From Bacteroidaceae bacterium (GTDB lineage: Bacteria; Bacteroidota; Bacteroidia; Bacteroidales; Bacteroidaceae), in NCBI GenBank assembly GCA_017451695.1, contig JAFTNW010000012.1, positions 1 through 59,560 of the forward strand: DNA of 59,560 nucleotides. Reading direction: 5' to 3'. Shown here in pieces: positions 43,592-54,000 of the stretch; position 1 is the stretch's first letter; each line of letters begins with the position of its first letter. The notes below the pieces were generated by a model, which did not search any database, was not told where the DNA came from, and saw only the letters and a program-made list of their open reading frames with translations. A program made the translations under genes and the position numbers.

Positions 43592-43900
43592 TTACTTTTT
43601 ATCCACCACACCGAAAGAGAGCCACACCTCGGGTGGAAAGTTCTGTTTAATAGGGGCTTTGGAATCGCTATAACAAGCCTTCAACTCCTCCAAACATCTG
43701 TGCGCCACGGCACGCGCATGTTTCAGTTTCTCCTCGGCAGCATCCTGCGCTGCACCGGCCTCTTCAAGCGACGAACACAACGCTTTCAGTTTCTCCACAT
43801 CAACAACTATCCCTTTCTTTTGTAAAACATCGGCCTGTGCTTTTACACCGGCAACCAACGATTGAGCCTTGGTTATGGGCTCCGAATAAATCTTATTCAT
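43592..43900 (-). CDS. Small coiled-coil protein, unknown function
   Basis: This 102-residue soluble protein has no signal peptide. Residues 10-75 are Ala, Leu, Glu and Lys rich with heptad-like spacing (AGAAQDAAEEKLKHARAVAH) and predicted helical coiled coil. The frame is real by its composition, its placement immediately beside a bidirectional terminator, and the absence of any competing frame. I do not recognise a family. It is a single-gene unit convergent with the surface lipoprotein gene. Confidence 0.65.
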   Translation of the reverse strand: MNKIYSEPITKAQSLVAGVKAQADVLQKKGIVVDVEKLKALCSSLEEAGAAQDAAEEKLKHARAVAHRCLEELKACYSDSKAPIKQNFPPEVWLSFGVVDKK

Positions 43901-44202
43901 AAATAACTGTAATAAATATTAATAATGCAGTGCTATCACACATAGAATCAGCACCTTCCACACAAATTTAGAGAAAAAAAGCTCAACTTGTAACCCCACA
44001 TTGTATATACAAGGCACATTGCATATACAGCATAACAAAATGATTTCCAATCACTTAAACACTTGTTAATATTTATTAAAAATACACTCCTTACTATTGT
44101 CCATGACCACATGCGAAGTAAGATTTTTGCCATAAAAGGGCAAAAATCGTGGCAAAAGAGTTATCTTCGCAATAGAGAAACAACAACCTAAATATAAAAA
44201 TC
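43901..44202. other. Divergent intergenic region upstream of fabG
   Basis: There is no gene. It holds a perfect 12-bp palindrome TTGTATATACAA at 44001-44012 and a 10-bp inverted repeat at 44122-44148 (described separately). A TATCTTCG -7-like box lies at about 44161-44168 ahead of fabG; no -33 is obvious. Confidence 0.45.
44122..44148 (+). promoter_or_regulatory. Inverted repeat in the fabG promoter region, possible operator
   Basis: GATTTTTGCC (44122-44131), a 7-nt spacer and GGCAAAAATC (44139-44148) form a perfect 10-bp inverted repeat just upstream of the likely fabG -7 box. Its position suits a repressor site or, less likely, a terminator. Confidence 0.45.
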
Positions 44203-44949
44203 ATGAAACTATTAGAAGGAAAGGTTGCCCTTGTAACAGGAGCGACACGCGGAATAGGCCGCGCAATAGCAGTAAAATTTGCCGAAGCGGGTGCAAACGT
44301 GGCTTTCACATACCGCCAGATAAACAACAATGCACAAGAACTTATTGAGCAGATAACAGCCATGGGTGTAGCCTGCAAGGGATACGCATCGGATGCATCG
44401 GACTATACAGCAACAGAAGAGACCGTTAAACAGATTCTTGCCGACTTTGGCAAAATAGATATTCTTGTAAATAACGCCGGAATAACCAAAGACGGCATGC
44501 TCATGCGCATGACCGAGGAGCAGTGGGACAGCGTTATAAACGTAAATCTTAAATCGGCATTCAACTTCACCCGCGCCGTGGTTCCCGCAATGGCAAAACA
44601 GCGTAGCGGCAGCATCATAAACATGACCTCTATTGTGGGTGAACATGGCAATGCCGGACAATGCAACTACTCGGCATCCAAGGCCGGCGTTATAGGCCTT
44701 GCCAAATCGGTAGCCAAGGAGATGGGCCCCCGCGGAATAAGAGCAAACTGTATAGCCCCGGGCTTTATATTGACAGATATGACCACCACTCTACCCGAGG
44801 ATGTGCGCGATGCATGGGCAAAGAGCATACCCTTGCGCCGTGCAGGTGCACCCGAGGATGTTGCCGGCGTGGCACTGTTCCTTGCCAGCGACCTTTCGGC
44901 ATACGTTAGCGGACAGGTAATCAACTGTTGCGGTGCAATGAGTTGCTGA
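44203..44949 (+). CDS. fabG: 3-oxoacyl-[acyl-carrier-protein] reductase FabG
   Basis: This 248-residue short-chain dehydrogenase reduces 3-oxoacyl-ACP with NADPH in fatty acid elongation. The cofactor loop is TGATRGIG, the NNAG motif is at 90-93, and the catalytic residues are S143 in NMTSIVG, Y156 and K160 in YSASKAG. The C-terminal GQVINCCGAMSC departs slightly from the usual VDGGM ending. Length is standard. It is a single-gene unit with an inverted repeat in its promoter region and a strong terminator. Confidence 0.92.
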   Translation: MKLLEGKVALVTGATRGIGRAIAVKFAEAGANVAFTYRQINNNAQELIEQITAMGVACKGYASDASDYTATEETVKQILADFGKIDILVNNAGITKDGMLMRMTEEQWDSVINVNLKSAFNFTRAVVPAMAKQRSGSIINMTSIVGEHGNAGQCNYSASKAGVIGLAKSVAKEMGPRGIRANCIAPGFILTDMTTTLPEDVRDAWAKSIPLRRAGAPEDVAGVALFLASDLSAYVSGQVINCCGAMSC

Positions 44950-44966
44950 TACGGCACACATAAAAA

Positions 44967-45004
44967 GCAAAAAACGCAAAGCATCAATGCTTTGCGTTTT
45001 TTGC
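44967..45004. terminator. Bidirectional terminator between fabG and pyrG
   Basis: There is a stem of about 17 bp (44967-44983 with 44988-45004), with A and T runs at its base. It lies between two convergent genes. Confidence 0.8.
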
Positions 45005-45023
45005 ATTCTTATGTAATCATCAA

Positions 45024-47162
<2,139 letters not shown>

Positions 47163-47194
47163 GCAAAAAAAGAGGAGAGAAAAAATCTCTCCTC
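47163..47194 (-). terminator. Terminator of initiator tRNA
   Basis: On the minus strand a perfect 9-bp stem (47186-47194 with 47172-47180), 5-nt loop and T run (complement of 47165-47171) lie 5 nt after the tRNA. Confidence 0.8.
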
Positions 47195-47199
47195 GATAG

Positions 47200-47271
47200 T
47201 AGCGGGGGAAGGGATCGAACCTCCGGCCTTTGGGTTATGAGCCCAACGAGCTACCACTGCTCCACCCCGCG
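47200..47271 (-). tRNA. Initiator tRNA-fMet (anticodon CAT)
   Basis: The 72-nt tRNA starts CGCGGGG with an unpaired first base (C1 opposite T72), has anticodon loop CTCATAA between GGG and CCC pairs, and T loop GGTTCGATCCC. The unpaired position 1 and the three G-C pairs in the anticodon stem are initiator features. Discriminator A; CCA not encoded. Confidence 0.92.
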
Positions 47272-47292
47272 ATGCGGTTTTCAAAACTGATG

Positions 47293-47324
47293 CAAAGGTA
47301 ATGCTTTTTCCGTGAGCATCCAAA
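47293..47324 (-). promoter_or_regulatory. Promoter of initiator tRNA
   Basis: The minus strand shows TTTG (complement of 47321-47324), a 20-nt spacer and exact TACCTTTG (complement of 47293-47300), about 22 nt before the tRNA. Confidence 0.72.
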
Positions 47325-47383
47325 TTTTTAGAGCACTTTTTATCGCAAAGGGCTATTTTTTATCCTATTTTAAGACTTTTTAT

Positions 47384-47415
47384 TTTGCACATATGTGCAA
47401 TAATGTGTAATTTTG
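47384..47415 (+). promoter_or_regulatory. Promoter and embedded operator of the TetR-family gene
   Basis: TTTG at 47384-47387, a 20-nt spacer and TAATTTTG at 47408-47415 match the phylum consensus. A perfect 16-bp palindrome TTGCACATATGTGCAA (47385-47400) sits between and on the -33 box, the expected place for TetR-type autorepression. Leader is about 15-20 nt. Confidence 0.65.
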
Positions 47416-47435
47416 CCACACAAAATGAATCACTT

Positions 47436-48032
47436 ATGAGCACAATTGACACAAGAGAACAGCTTATAAAGGTTGCAAGAAAACTTTTTGCAAAACAGGG
47501 TATAGACAATATCACCATGAACGATATTGCCGTTGCAGCCGGGCGCAGCCGCCGCACCGTTTACACCTATTTTAAGAGCAAAGAGGAGCTGTTGGAGGCT
47601 TCTATCGAGATGGAGGTAAAAAAAATCTCCTCGGCTATAACAAAAGTCGCCATGTCCGACCTTGCACCAGACAAGAAACTTGTAAAGCTCATATTTGTGC
47701 GCCTGCACTCAACCCGCAGCATAGTACGCCGCAATGCAGGGCTGCGTTCCGAATATTTTAATAATGTGTGGATTGTGGAACATATACGCCGCACATTCGA
47801 TGCACGCGAAATTGCACTCTTCCGCACAATAATATCCGAGGGCAAGCAGCAAGGACTATTCACGGTTGAGAGCCCCGACCTCGCTGCACGCTTCTTGCAT
47901 TTCTGCTTGAAAGGCATTGAGATACCCTTCATAAACGGAATAATGAACAAGAACAACGACGATAAGTTCGTGCAGCATTTTACAGAAAAAATAATCCTCA
48001 ACGCATTGGGGCAAACCAATATCTCTGAATAA
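47436..48032 (+). CDS. TetR/AcrR family transcriptional regulator
   Basis: This 198-residue DNA-binding protein has an N-terminal helix-turn-helix at about residues 25-47 (TMNDIAVAAGRSRRTVYTYF followed by SKEELLEAS), the standard TetR_N pattern. The C-terminal ligand-binding helices (about 60-195) are not specific. The ATG at 47436 (MSTIDTREQL) is preferred over upstream in-frame codons because it follows the promoter and gives a normal TetR N-terminus. The pseudouridine synthase gene starts 14 nt later and is probably co-transcribed. The perfect palindrome in its promoter suggests it controls its own expression; other targets are unknown. Confidence 0.9.
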   Translation: MSTIDTREQLIKVARKLFAKQGIDNITMNDIAVAAGRSRRTVYTYFKSKEELLEASIEMEVKKISSAITKVAMSDLAPDKKLVKLIFVRLHSTRSIVRRNAGLRSEYFNNVWIVEHIRRTFDAREIALFRTIISEGKQQGLFTVESPDLAARFLHFCLKGIEIPFINGIMNKNNDDKFVQHFTEKIILNALGQTNISE

Positions 48033-48046
48033 AAACAGGCGACACC

Positions 48047-48724
48047 ATGGAGGTTCTACACGAAGACAATCACATAATTGTAATAAACAAGGCAGCCGGT
48101 GAGATTGTGCAAGGCGACAAAACAGGCGACGCATCCTTGTGCGACAAGATGAAAGCCTTTCTTAAAGAGAAATACGCCAAGCCCGGCAATGTATTCGTGG
48201 GGCTGCCTCATCGCCTCGACCGCCCCGTGAGCGGCATTGTAATATTTGCAAAGACAAGCAAAGCACTCGAAAGGCTGAACGAGATGTTCCGCGCGGGCAG
48301 TGTAAAAAAGATTTATTGGGCTATAACCAAGGAGCGCCCCGCACAACCCGATGCCGAGCTCGAATGCTGGATTCTGCGCAACGAAAAGATGAACAAGAGC
48401 TTTGCATACAAAAAAGAGGTTAAGGGAGCAAAAAAGGCGCAGTTGCACTATACCCTCATTGGCACGTCGCAAAATTATAATCTGATAGAGGTAGAATTAA
48501 AGACCGGCCGCCATCACCAGATTCGTTGCCAGCTCGCATCAATAGGCTGCCCCATAAAAGGCGACCTCAAATATGGAGCCAAGCGTTCCAATCCCGATGG
48601 CAGCATCTCGCTGCATGCCCGTTATGTGGAATTCACACACCCGGTATCAAAGGAATTCATACGCATAACAGCCCCACTCCCCGCCGACAAGCTGTGGCAA
48701 AGTTTTGAGCAGACAAACAACTAA
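48047..48724 (+). CDS. RNA pseudouridine synthase, RluA family
   Basis: This 225-residue enzyme isomerises uridine to pseudouridine in rRNA or tRNA. The catalytic aspartate lies in HRLDRPVSG, preceded by the family N-terminal VLHEDNHIIVINKAAGEIV. GRHHQIRCQLASIG is the RluA C-terminal motif. No S4 domain is present, so it is the short RluA/RluC-like form without an RNA-binding extension. The RNA target cannot be set from the sequence. It follows the TetR gene closely, and converges on the M16 peptidase gene with 9 nt between stops. Confidence 0.92.
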   Translation: MEVLHEDNHIIVINKAAGEIVQGDKTGDASLCDKMKAFLKEKYAKPGNVFVGLPHRLDRPVSGIVIFAKTSKALERLNEMFRAGSVKKIYWAITKERPAQPDAELECWILRNEKMNKSFAYKKEVKGAKKAQLHYTLIGTSQNYNLIEVELKTGRHHQIRCQLASIGCPIKGDLKYGAKRSNPDGSISLHARYVEFTHPVSKEFIRITAPLPADKLWQSFEQTNN

Positions 48725-48733
48725 CTCCAGGGG

Positions 48734-49969
48734 TTACTCCTTCTTCATATAATACAATACCGAGCTGTTGCCCTTACGGAACAGTTCCCTTGCCGCACTG
48801 CGCACATCGGCAGCGGTAACGGCACGATAACGCTCAACCTCCGCCAAATGAAGATGAGCATCGCCGCGCAACTCGGCAATGGCAAGATTGTTTGCAAGAT
48901 TCTCACCGCCGAGATTCCTGAAATAGAATTCCGATTCAAAACGGTTCTTTACCTTCTCAATCTCCTCGGCAGGCACAATCTGCTCCTTCAATTCATCGAG
49001 TTGCTCCCAAATGGCAGCCTCGGCATCCTCCATTGAAACGCCTTGCGCCACACGCGAATATATCCAGAAAAGACCCGGGTGCTCGCTCCCCGAGATAAAG
49101 GCATCTATTTTCGAGAATAGTTTTTTCTCCTTCACCAAGCGGGTGAGCAGACGGCCCGAATAGCCGTTTGACAGAATGTCGGATATCAAATCACAGGGAT
49201 AATAATCGGCATCACCTCTGCCTCCCATGTGAAAAGCCATATATAAAGCATTTTCGGGCACAGAACGAAATACCGTTTTGCGGCGCGCACGCAACTGACG
49301 AGGCTCCACAGGCAGTGCCGGGCGTTTATATCCCTTGGAAGGGATTGCGCCAAACCACTTTTCGCTCCACTCCACCACCTGCTCAAATGAGAGGTCGCCA
49401 AGCACCACAAGAATAGCATTGTCGGGCGCATAATAACGCTTATAGAATTTACGCAGATGCGACAACGGCACGGAAGATATATGCGACAGCTTTCGCCCTA
49501 TGGTGGACCAGCGATAAGGGTGCTTCTTATATGCCATGGCACGCAAAAGCATGCTCACATCGCCATAGGGGCGGTTCAAGTTCCCTTGCTTAAACTCCTC
49601 CATAACCACATTGCGCTGCACATCGACCTTTTTTGCACTTAACGACAGGTGCTGCATGCGGTCGCTCTCCATCCAAAAGGCAAGCTCGGCATTCTGTTTG
49701 GGGAGCGATATGTAGTAATTTGTTATATCGTTATTAGTGTAGGCATTATTCTCACCACCGGCACACTCCAACGGCTCGTCGAACGAGGGGACAGCCTTGG
49801 TACCGCCAAACATAAGGTGCTCAAACAGATGCGCAATGCCGGTGAACTCATAATCCTCGTTCTTGGAGCCCACCGCATAAAGTACATTCACATAAACCAT
49901 TTGTGAATCGGGGGTGCGGTGATGCACTATGCGCAACCCGTTGGAAAGGGTTTTTCTATTTATTTTCAT
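48734..49969 (-). CDS. M16 family zinc metallopeptidase
   Basis: This 411-residue peptidase has the inverted zinc motif HxxEH in IAHLFEHLMFGG and the downstream glutamate in GGENNAYTNNDITNYY. It comprises the two M16 halves, the second inactive (peptidase_M16_C from about 165). It has no signal peptide, so it is likely cytosolic, as for PqqL/MPP-like bacterial forms. Its start overlaps the cyclophilin gene end by 14 nt, suggesting coupled translation. The substrate is unknown. Confidence 0.92.
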   Translation of the reverse strand: MKINRKTLSNGLRIVHHRTPDSQMVYVNVLYAVGSKNEDYEFTGIAHLFEHLMFGGTKAVPSFDEPLECAGGENNAYTNNDITNYYISLPKQNAELAFWMESDRMQHLSLSAKKVDVQRNVVMEEFKQGNLNRPYGDVSMLLRAMAYKKHPYRWSTIGRKLSHISSVPLSHLRKFYKRYYAPDNAILVVLGDLSFEQVVEWSEKWFGAIPSKGYKRPALPVEPRQLRARRKTVFRSVPENALYMAFHMGGRGDADYYPCDLISDILSNGYSGRLLTRLVKEKKLFSKIDAFISGSEHPGLFWIYSRVAQGVSMEDAEAAIWEQLDELKEQIVPAEEIEKVKNRFESEFYFRNLGGENLANNLAIAELRGDAHLHLAEVERYRAVTAADVRSAARELFRKGNSSVLYYMKKE

Positions 49970-50846
49970 CGTCGAGCAGGGTAACCTTCTTTATAACAAC
50001 ATCCTTCAATGGGCGTTCACGAACATCGTAATCAACCGCCGAAATCTTCTCAACAATCTCAATACCTTCAATTACCTCACCAAAAACGGTGTAATATCCA
50101 TCGAGATGGAAGGCACCGCCATCCTCCTTATAACCGCGACGTTGCTCCTTGGTATATGCCCATTTCTTACCTGCCATTGCCGAGTCGGTCATGGCACTGA
50201 ACATATGAATCATATCGTTCAGTTCCCTCTTCTTCTTGGCACTCTTTTTACTCTCGGCATAGAGTTTGTTTATCTTGTCGGCATAAGGTTTTTGCAGGCT
50301 TTCGTACATGAGACGACGCAAGGTTTTGTTGTATTTCACCTCGTGCGAATCGAGGTTCTTATCATAAACCTTCTTGCCTGTGATTATGTAAAATTGGCAA
50401 CCCGATGACGATATGCCCGGTTTAAGGCTTGCAGCCGACAAGGCACCGCGTTTGTGCCAAAATTTGGTTACATCTATCTCCATGGGGATATTGTAACTTA
50501 CCTCTGTCGTACCAAGGTGTGCGCCCTTGGCTGCACCACGCGATTTGGGGTCGCCTGCCTGTATCATAAAATCCTTTGAAACACGGAAGAACAACTGCCC
50601 GTCATAGAAACCGTTTTTCACCAGATTCACAAAATTTTTACGATGTTGCGGTGTCTCCCTGTATAATTTTATCTTTATATTACCCATAGAGGTCTCCATG
50701 AGTACATATTGGTCGCAGTCGGGGCTATCTTCGTTCAACTGACGGATTCCGAACTCCGTTTTAGGTGCATCCTTATCCGTACCGCCACAGGCGCATAACA
50801 GCATGGCTGCAAAAAATATAAGCAATAAACTCTTTTTCATATTCAT
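49956..50846 (-). CDS. Lipoprotein peptidyl-prolyl isomerase (cyclophilin)
   Basis: This 296-residue protein has a lipoprotein signal peptide (LLIFFAAMLLCACGGT, cysteine near residue 20). The cyclophilin domain begins near residue 48 (YVLMETSMGNIKIKLYRETP) and contains FMIQAGDPKSRG. Between the QFYIITGKKVYDK and GYYTVFGEVIEG strands is a lysine-rich helical insertion of about 80 residues, absent from minimal cyclophilins but known in longer Bacteroidota members. It catalyses proline isomerisation, probably at the periplasmic face of a membrane. The start may be the second ATG (MKKSLLL). Confidence 0.9.
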   Translation of the reverse strand: MNMKKSLLLIFFAAMLLCACGGTDKDAPKTEFGIRQLNEDSPDCDQYVLMETSMGNIKIKLYRETPQHRKNFVNLVKNGFYDGQLFFRVSKDFMIQAGDPKSRGAAKGAHLGTTEVSYNIPMEIDVTKFWHKRGALSAASLKPGISSSGCQFYIITGKKVYDKNLDSHEVKYNKTLRRLMYESLQKPYADKINKLYAESKKSAKKKRELNDMIHMFSAMTDSAMAGKKWAYTKEQRRGYKEDGGAFHLDGYYTVFGEVIEGIEIVEKISAVDYDVRERPLKDVVIKKVTLLDDENK

Positions 50847-50877
50847 AAAAATATCTCTGTTACGTTTTTGAACAAGT

Positions 50878-50885
50878 CAAAGATA
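50878..50885 (-). promoter_or_regulatory. Candidate -7 element for the cyclophilin-M16 unit
   Basis: The minus strand reads TATCTTTG, an exact match to TAnnTTTG, about 32 nt before the start. The -33 region is AT-rich with no exact TTTG. Confidence 0.45.
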
Positions 50886-51093
50886 GTACAAGCAGAGCTA
50901 AATTAAAACTATTTCATAAACTTTTTATCCCTTCGCCGCATTGCTAAATATTTATGACAATCAAAAAAAAACGCCTTATTCCAATGTTTATATATCATAA
51001 GTTACAAGGAATGAAAAAAAAGAGGAACTGCAGGCAAAAGTTCCAAAGGAAAATGGAGGTTGATAACATTTTTTTTAATTACTTTGCAAGGTT

Positions 51094-54000
51094 ATGAAGA
51101 AAAGCGGAAGAGCAAAAAATATTTTCAAAATTATAGCCGCGGCTATAATTACACCCATAATTATTATATGGGTGCTGTGCGCTCTACTCTATCTGCCACC
51201 GCTGCAAAGGTATGCCACACGCAAAATAGAAAACGCAGTTGCCGCAAACAGCGATTTTCGCTTGGCACTCGGTGGCGTACATCTTACCTTCCCATGCAAG
51301 CTCACAATAAACGATTTTAAGCTGACAAAAGAGGAGAGCCTCATTGCCGGCGGCGGGAATATTTCGCTGAACATAAACCTGCTGCCGCTGCTGCGTGGGG
51401 AAGTGGAGGTAAATTATCTGCTTGTGGAAAATATTGCCATGGATACTCGCGACCTCATAAACGGCACACGCATTGCGGGCAATGTGGAATACTTCAGGGG
51501 AGTAATGCGCAACATTGACCTCGCAAACGAGGTTGCCGACATAAGGCAACTGCACCTTAACGGAGCAAATATAAAAATAGATTTGGGCGAGGGAGAAGAG
51601 ACCCCGGAGGATAGCACCTCCACCCCGACAAATTGGAAGATACACCTGCGCAAAAGCAATATAGAGAACACGAATATCGCCATAAACCTATTGCAGGACA
51701 GCACAAGCATCGCTGCCGAAATAGATAAATTCACTACAAGGGATATCGATGCCGACATTGCAAGCAACAGATATTCCATAAAGGATTTGCTATTCAAAAA
51801 CAGCAGGGTAACATACGACCACGGCACGCAACCACGCGAGGTTGCGCCATTGGAGCATATAGCCATAGAAAAGATAAACATTGGGGGTGGCGACATTCTA
51901 TATTCAAGCAACGCCCTATCGGCAAAAATAGAAAAATTCACGCTTAACCAACCCGATGGCATAAACATTGAAAGCGGCAAACTATATGCAACAGGCGACA
52001 GCAGCCGCATCGACATTAAGCGCATGGCCATAAAAAGCTCCAACGGTTCATTCATAGATGCCACAGCCACATTACCGCTTGCAACAACAAGCATAGGCAG
52101 TACCATAAAAGCCAATGCCGCCGCCCACATAAGCAAACGAGACCTGCGCGGATTCATTACAAGCGAACAAGCTGCGTCGTTTGCCGCCTTGCCCGATTCG
52201 CTGCTGAACACAAACATCACACTGCACGGCACAACCGAAAAAGCTGTAATTGACACCATCGACCTTGCAATCCCCACAATAGCGGCACTGCATGCCCATG
52301 GTGAGTTCAATAACATAAACAACAAAAAACGCACAGCGGCAATACAATTCAACGGCGATATATACAACACCGCACCGTTTACCGGAACAGCGGCAAAGGA
52401 AGGCATGCCCACCACTCTATCCATAAAAGGTAATACCAAGATGAGCGGCACCCTGTACTCTGCCGATATAAACATCCATGGCAAGGGAGGGGGCGACATT
52501 CTCGCAATATACGACACGGGCAACGACAGCTACGACGCAAAGATTGATTTCAAACAGTTCGACATAGAATCGTCAGTGGCAAGCGTGCCCATACAATCAC
52601 TCACCATGCGTGCGTCGCTGTCGGGTGCCGGCACCGACATATTCTCGCCACAGACCTATTACCAGCTATTTGCAACCATTGACACGCTGCAAAGCAACAA
52701 CTATTTGATAAGCGATATAACAATGAACGCCTTTCAGGCAAACAAATTCTCACTCATATCGCTAAACTCGATAGGGCATAAATCGGAACTCAGCCTTGTT
52801 GCAAACAGCCGCATAGATTCCACAAGAATCTCAAACAGCACCGAGCTCAAATTAAACGATTTCTCATTCGATAAAATAGGATTGAGCGATAAGGCAGTGA
52901 GCGGAAGTATCGACCTTAAAATAGAGGCACAAACCGATATGAACGAGACACACAGCCTCAGTGTGAGAGGAAACGATATTGTTATCAACACCCCGCAAAA
53001 GAGGTTTACCCCCGCCGATGTGAGCATTGACCTTGCCACCGCCCCCGACAGTTCGTACATCACTGCCATCAATGGCGATTTAAGCATAAAAGGTACCCTT
53101 GCAAGCGGATACAACTATCTGCTCAACCAAATAGAGGAACTGCAAGCAATGTTCCTGCGCACACGTTACAGCGAGAGGAGCATGTACTATGCCAACGACT
53201 TTGAACGGCTCCTGCCCGCCACAAGCCTCAACATGCAGTGCGGCAAGCAAAACATGCTTCACAATTTCATGGCGATGAACAAGATAGACTTCAACAGCAT
53301 AGATATTGCGTGCAGCATAGATACCATAGCCGGATTAAGAGCAAAAGGCGCTGTTTACAACCTTGTAACAACCGACACAAAGCTCGATACCATACGCATT
53401 GCGGCTATTCAAGAGGATGAAAACATAAAGTATTTTGCCGGAGTGCGCAGTTCGGCCATGACACCCGAAAAGGAGAAGCAGAGCTTCCGCGCTGCGGTTT
53501 ACGGCAATCTGCTACGCGATACACTGAACACCACATTCGCCTTTACAGGCAACGACCACAGCAGCGACACCAAGATTAGCGCAAACACACTGCTCATGCC
53601 CGAAGGACTGAATATTCACATCGAGCCGCAAGCAAAAATCATAGGCGAGGAGCTCGGCATAAACAGCGACAACTACATAAACATAGGCAAAGACGAAGCA
53701 GTGAGCGCAAACATACGTGCCACCGACACCTACGGCTCAGGAATGCACCTATATACCATTGAGGACAGCACGGCAAAGCACGATATAAGCCTCGAACTAT
53801 TTGACATAAATCTTAAAAAACTCACAGGAGCACTCCCCTTCACCCCCGATATTGCGGGAACATTGAACGGCGATATTCATTTTCGCGACGAAGCGGATGG
53901 AATCATAGTCAGTTGCGATATGATGGGCGACAGTATTGCCTACGAGGGCAACTACATAGGTAACGAAATGGCAGAATTCGTATATCTGCCCAAGAAGAAC

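Noticed and set aside
49956..50846. Foreign domain insertion in the cyclophilin
   Set aside because: The lysine-rich insertion is a feature I associate with longer Bacteroidota cyclophilins; nothing in base composition suggests recent transfer.
51414..52523. 369-codon open frame antisense to tamB
   Set aside because: It is opposite a well-supported gene, with a biased Ser, Ala and Met composition and no domain pattern.
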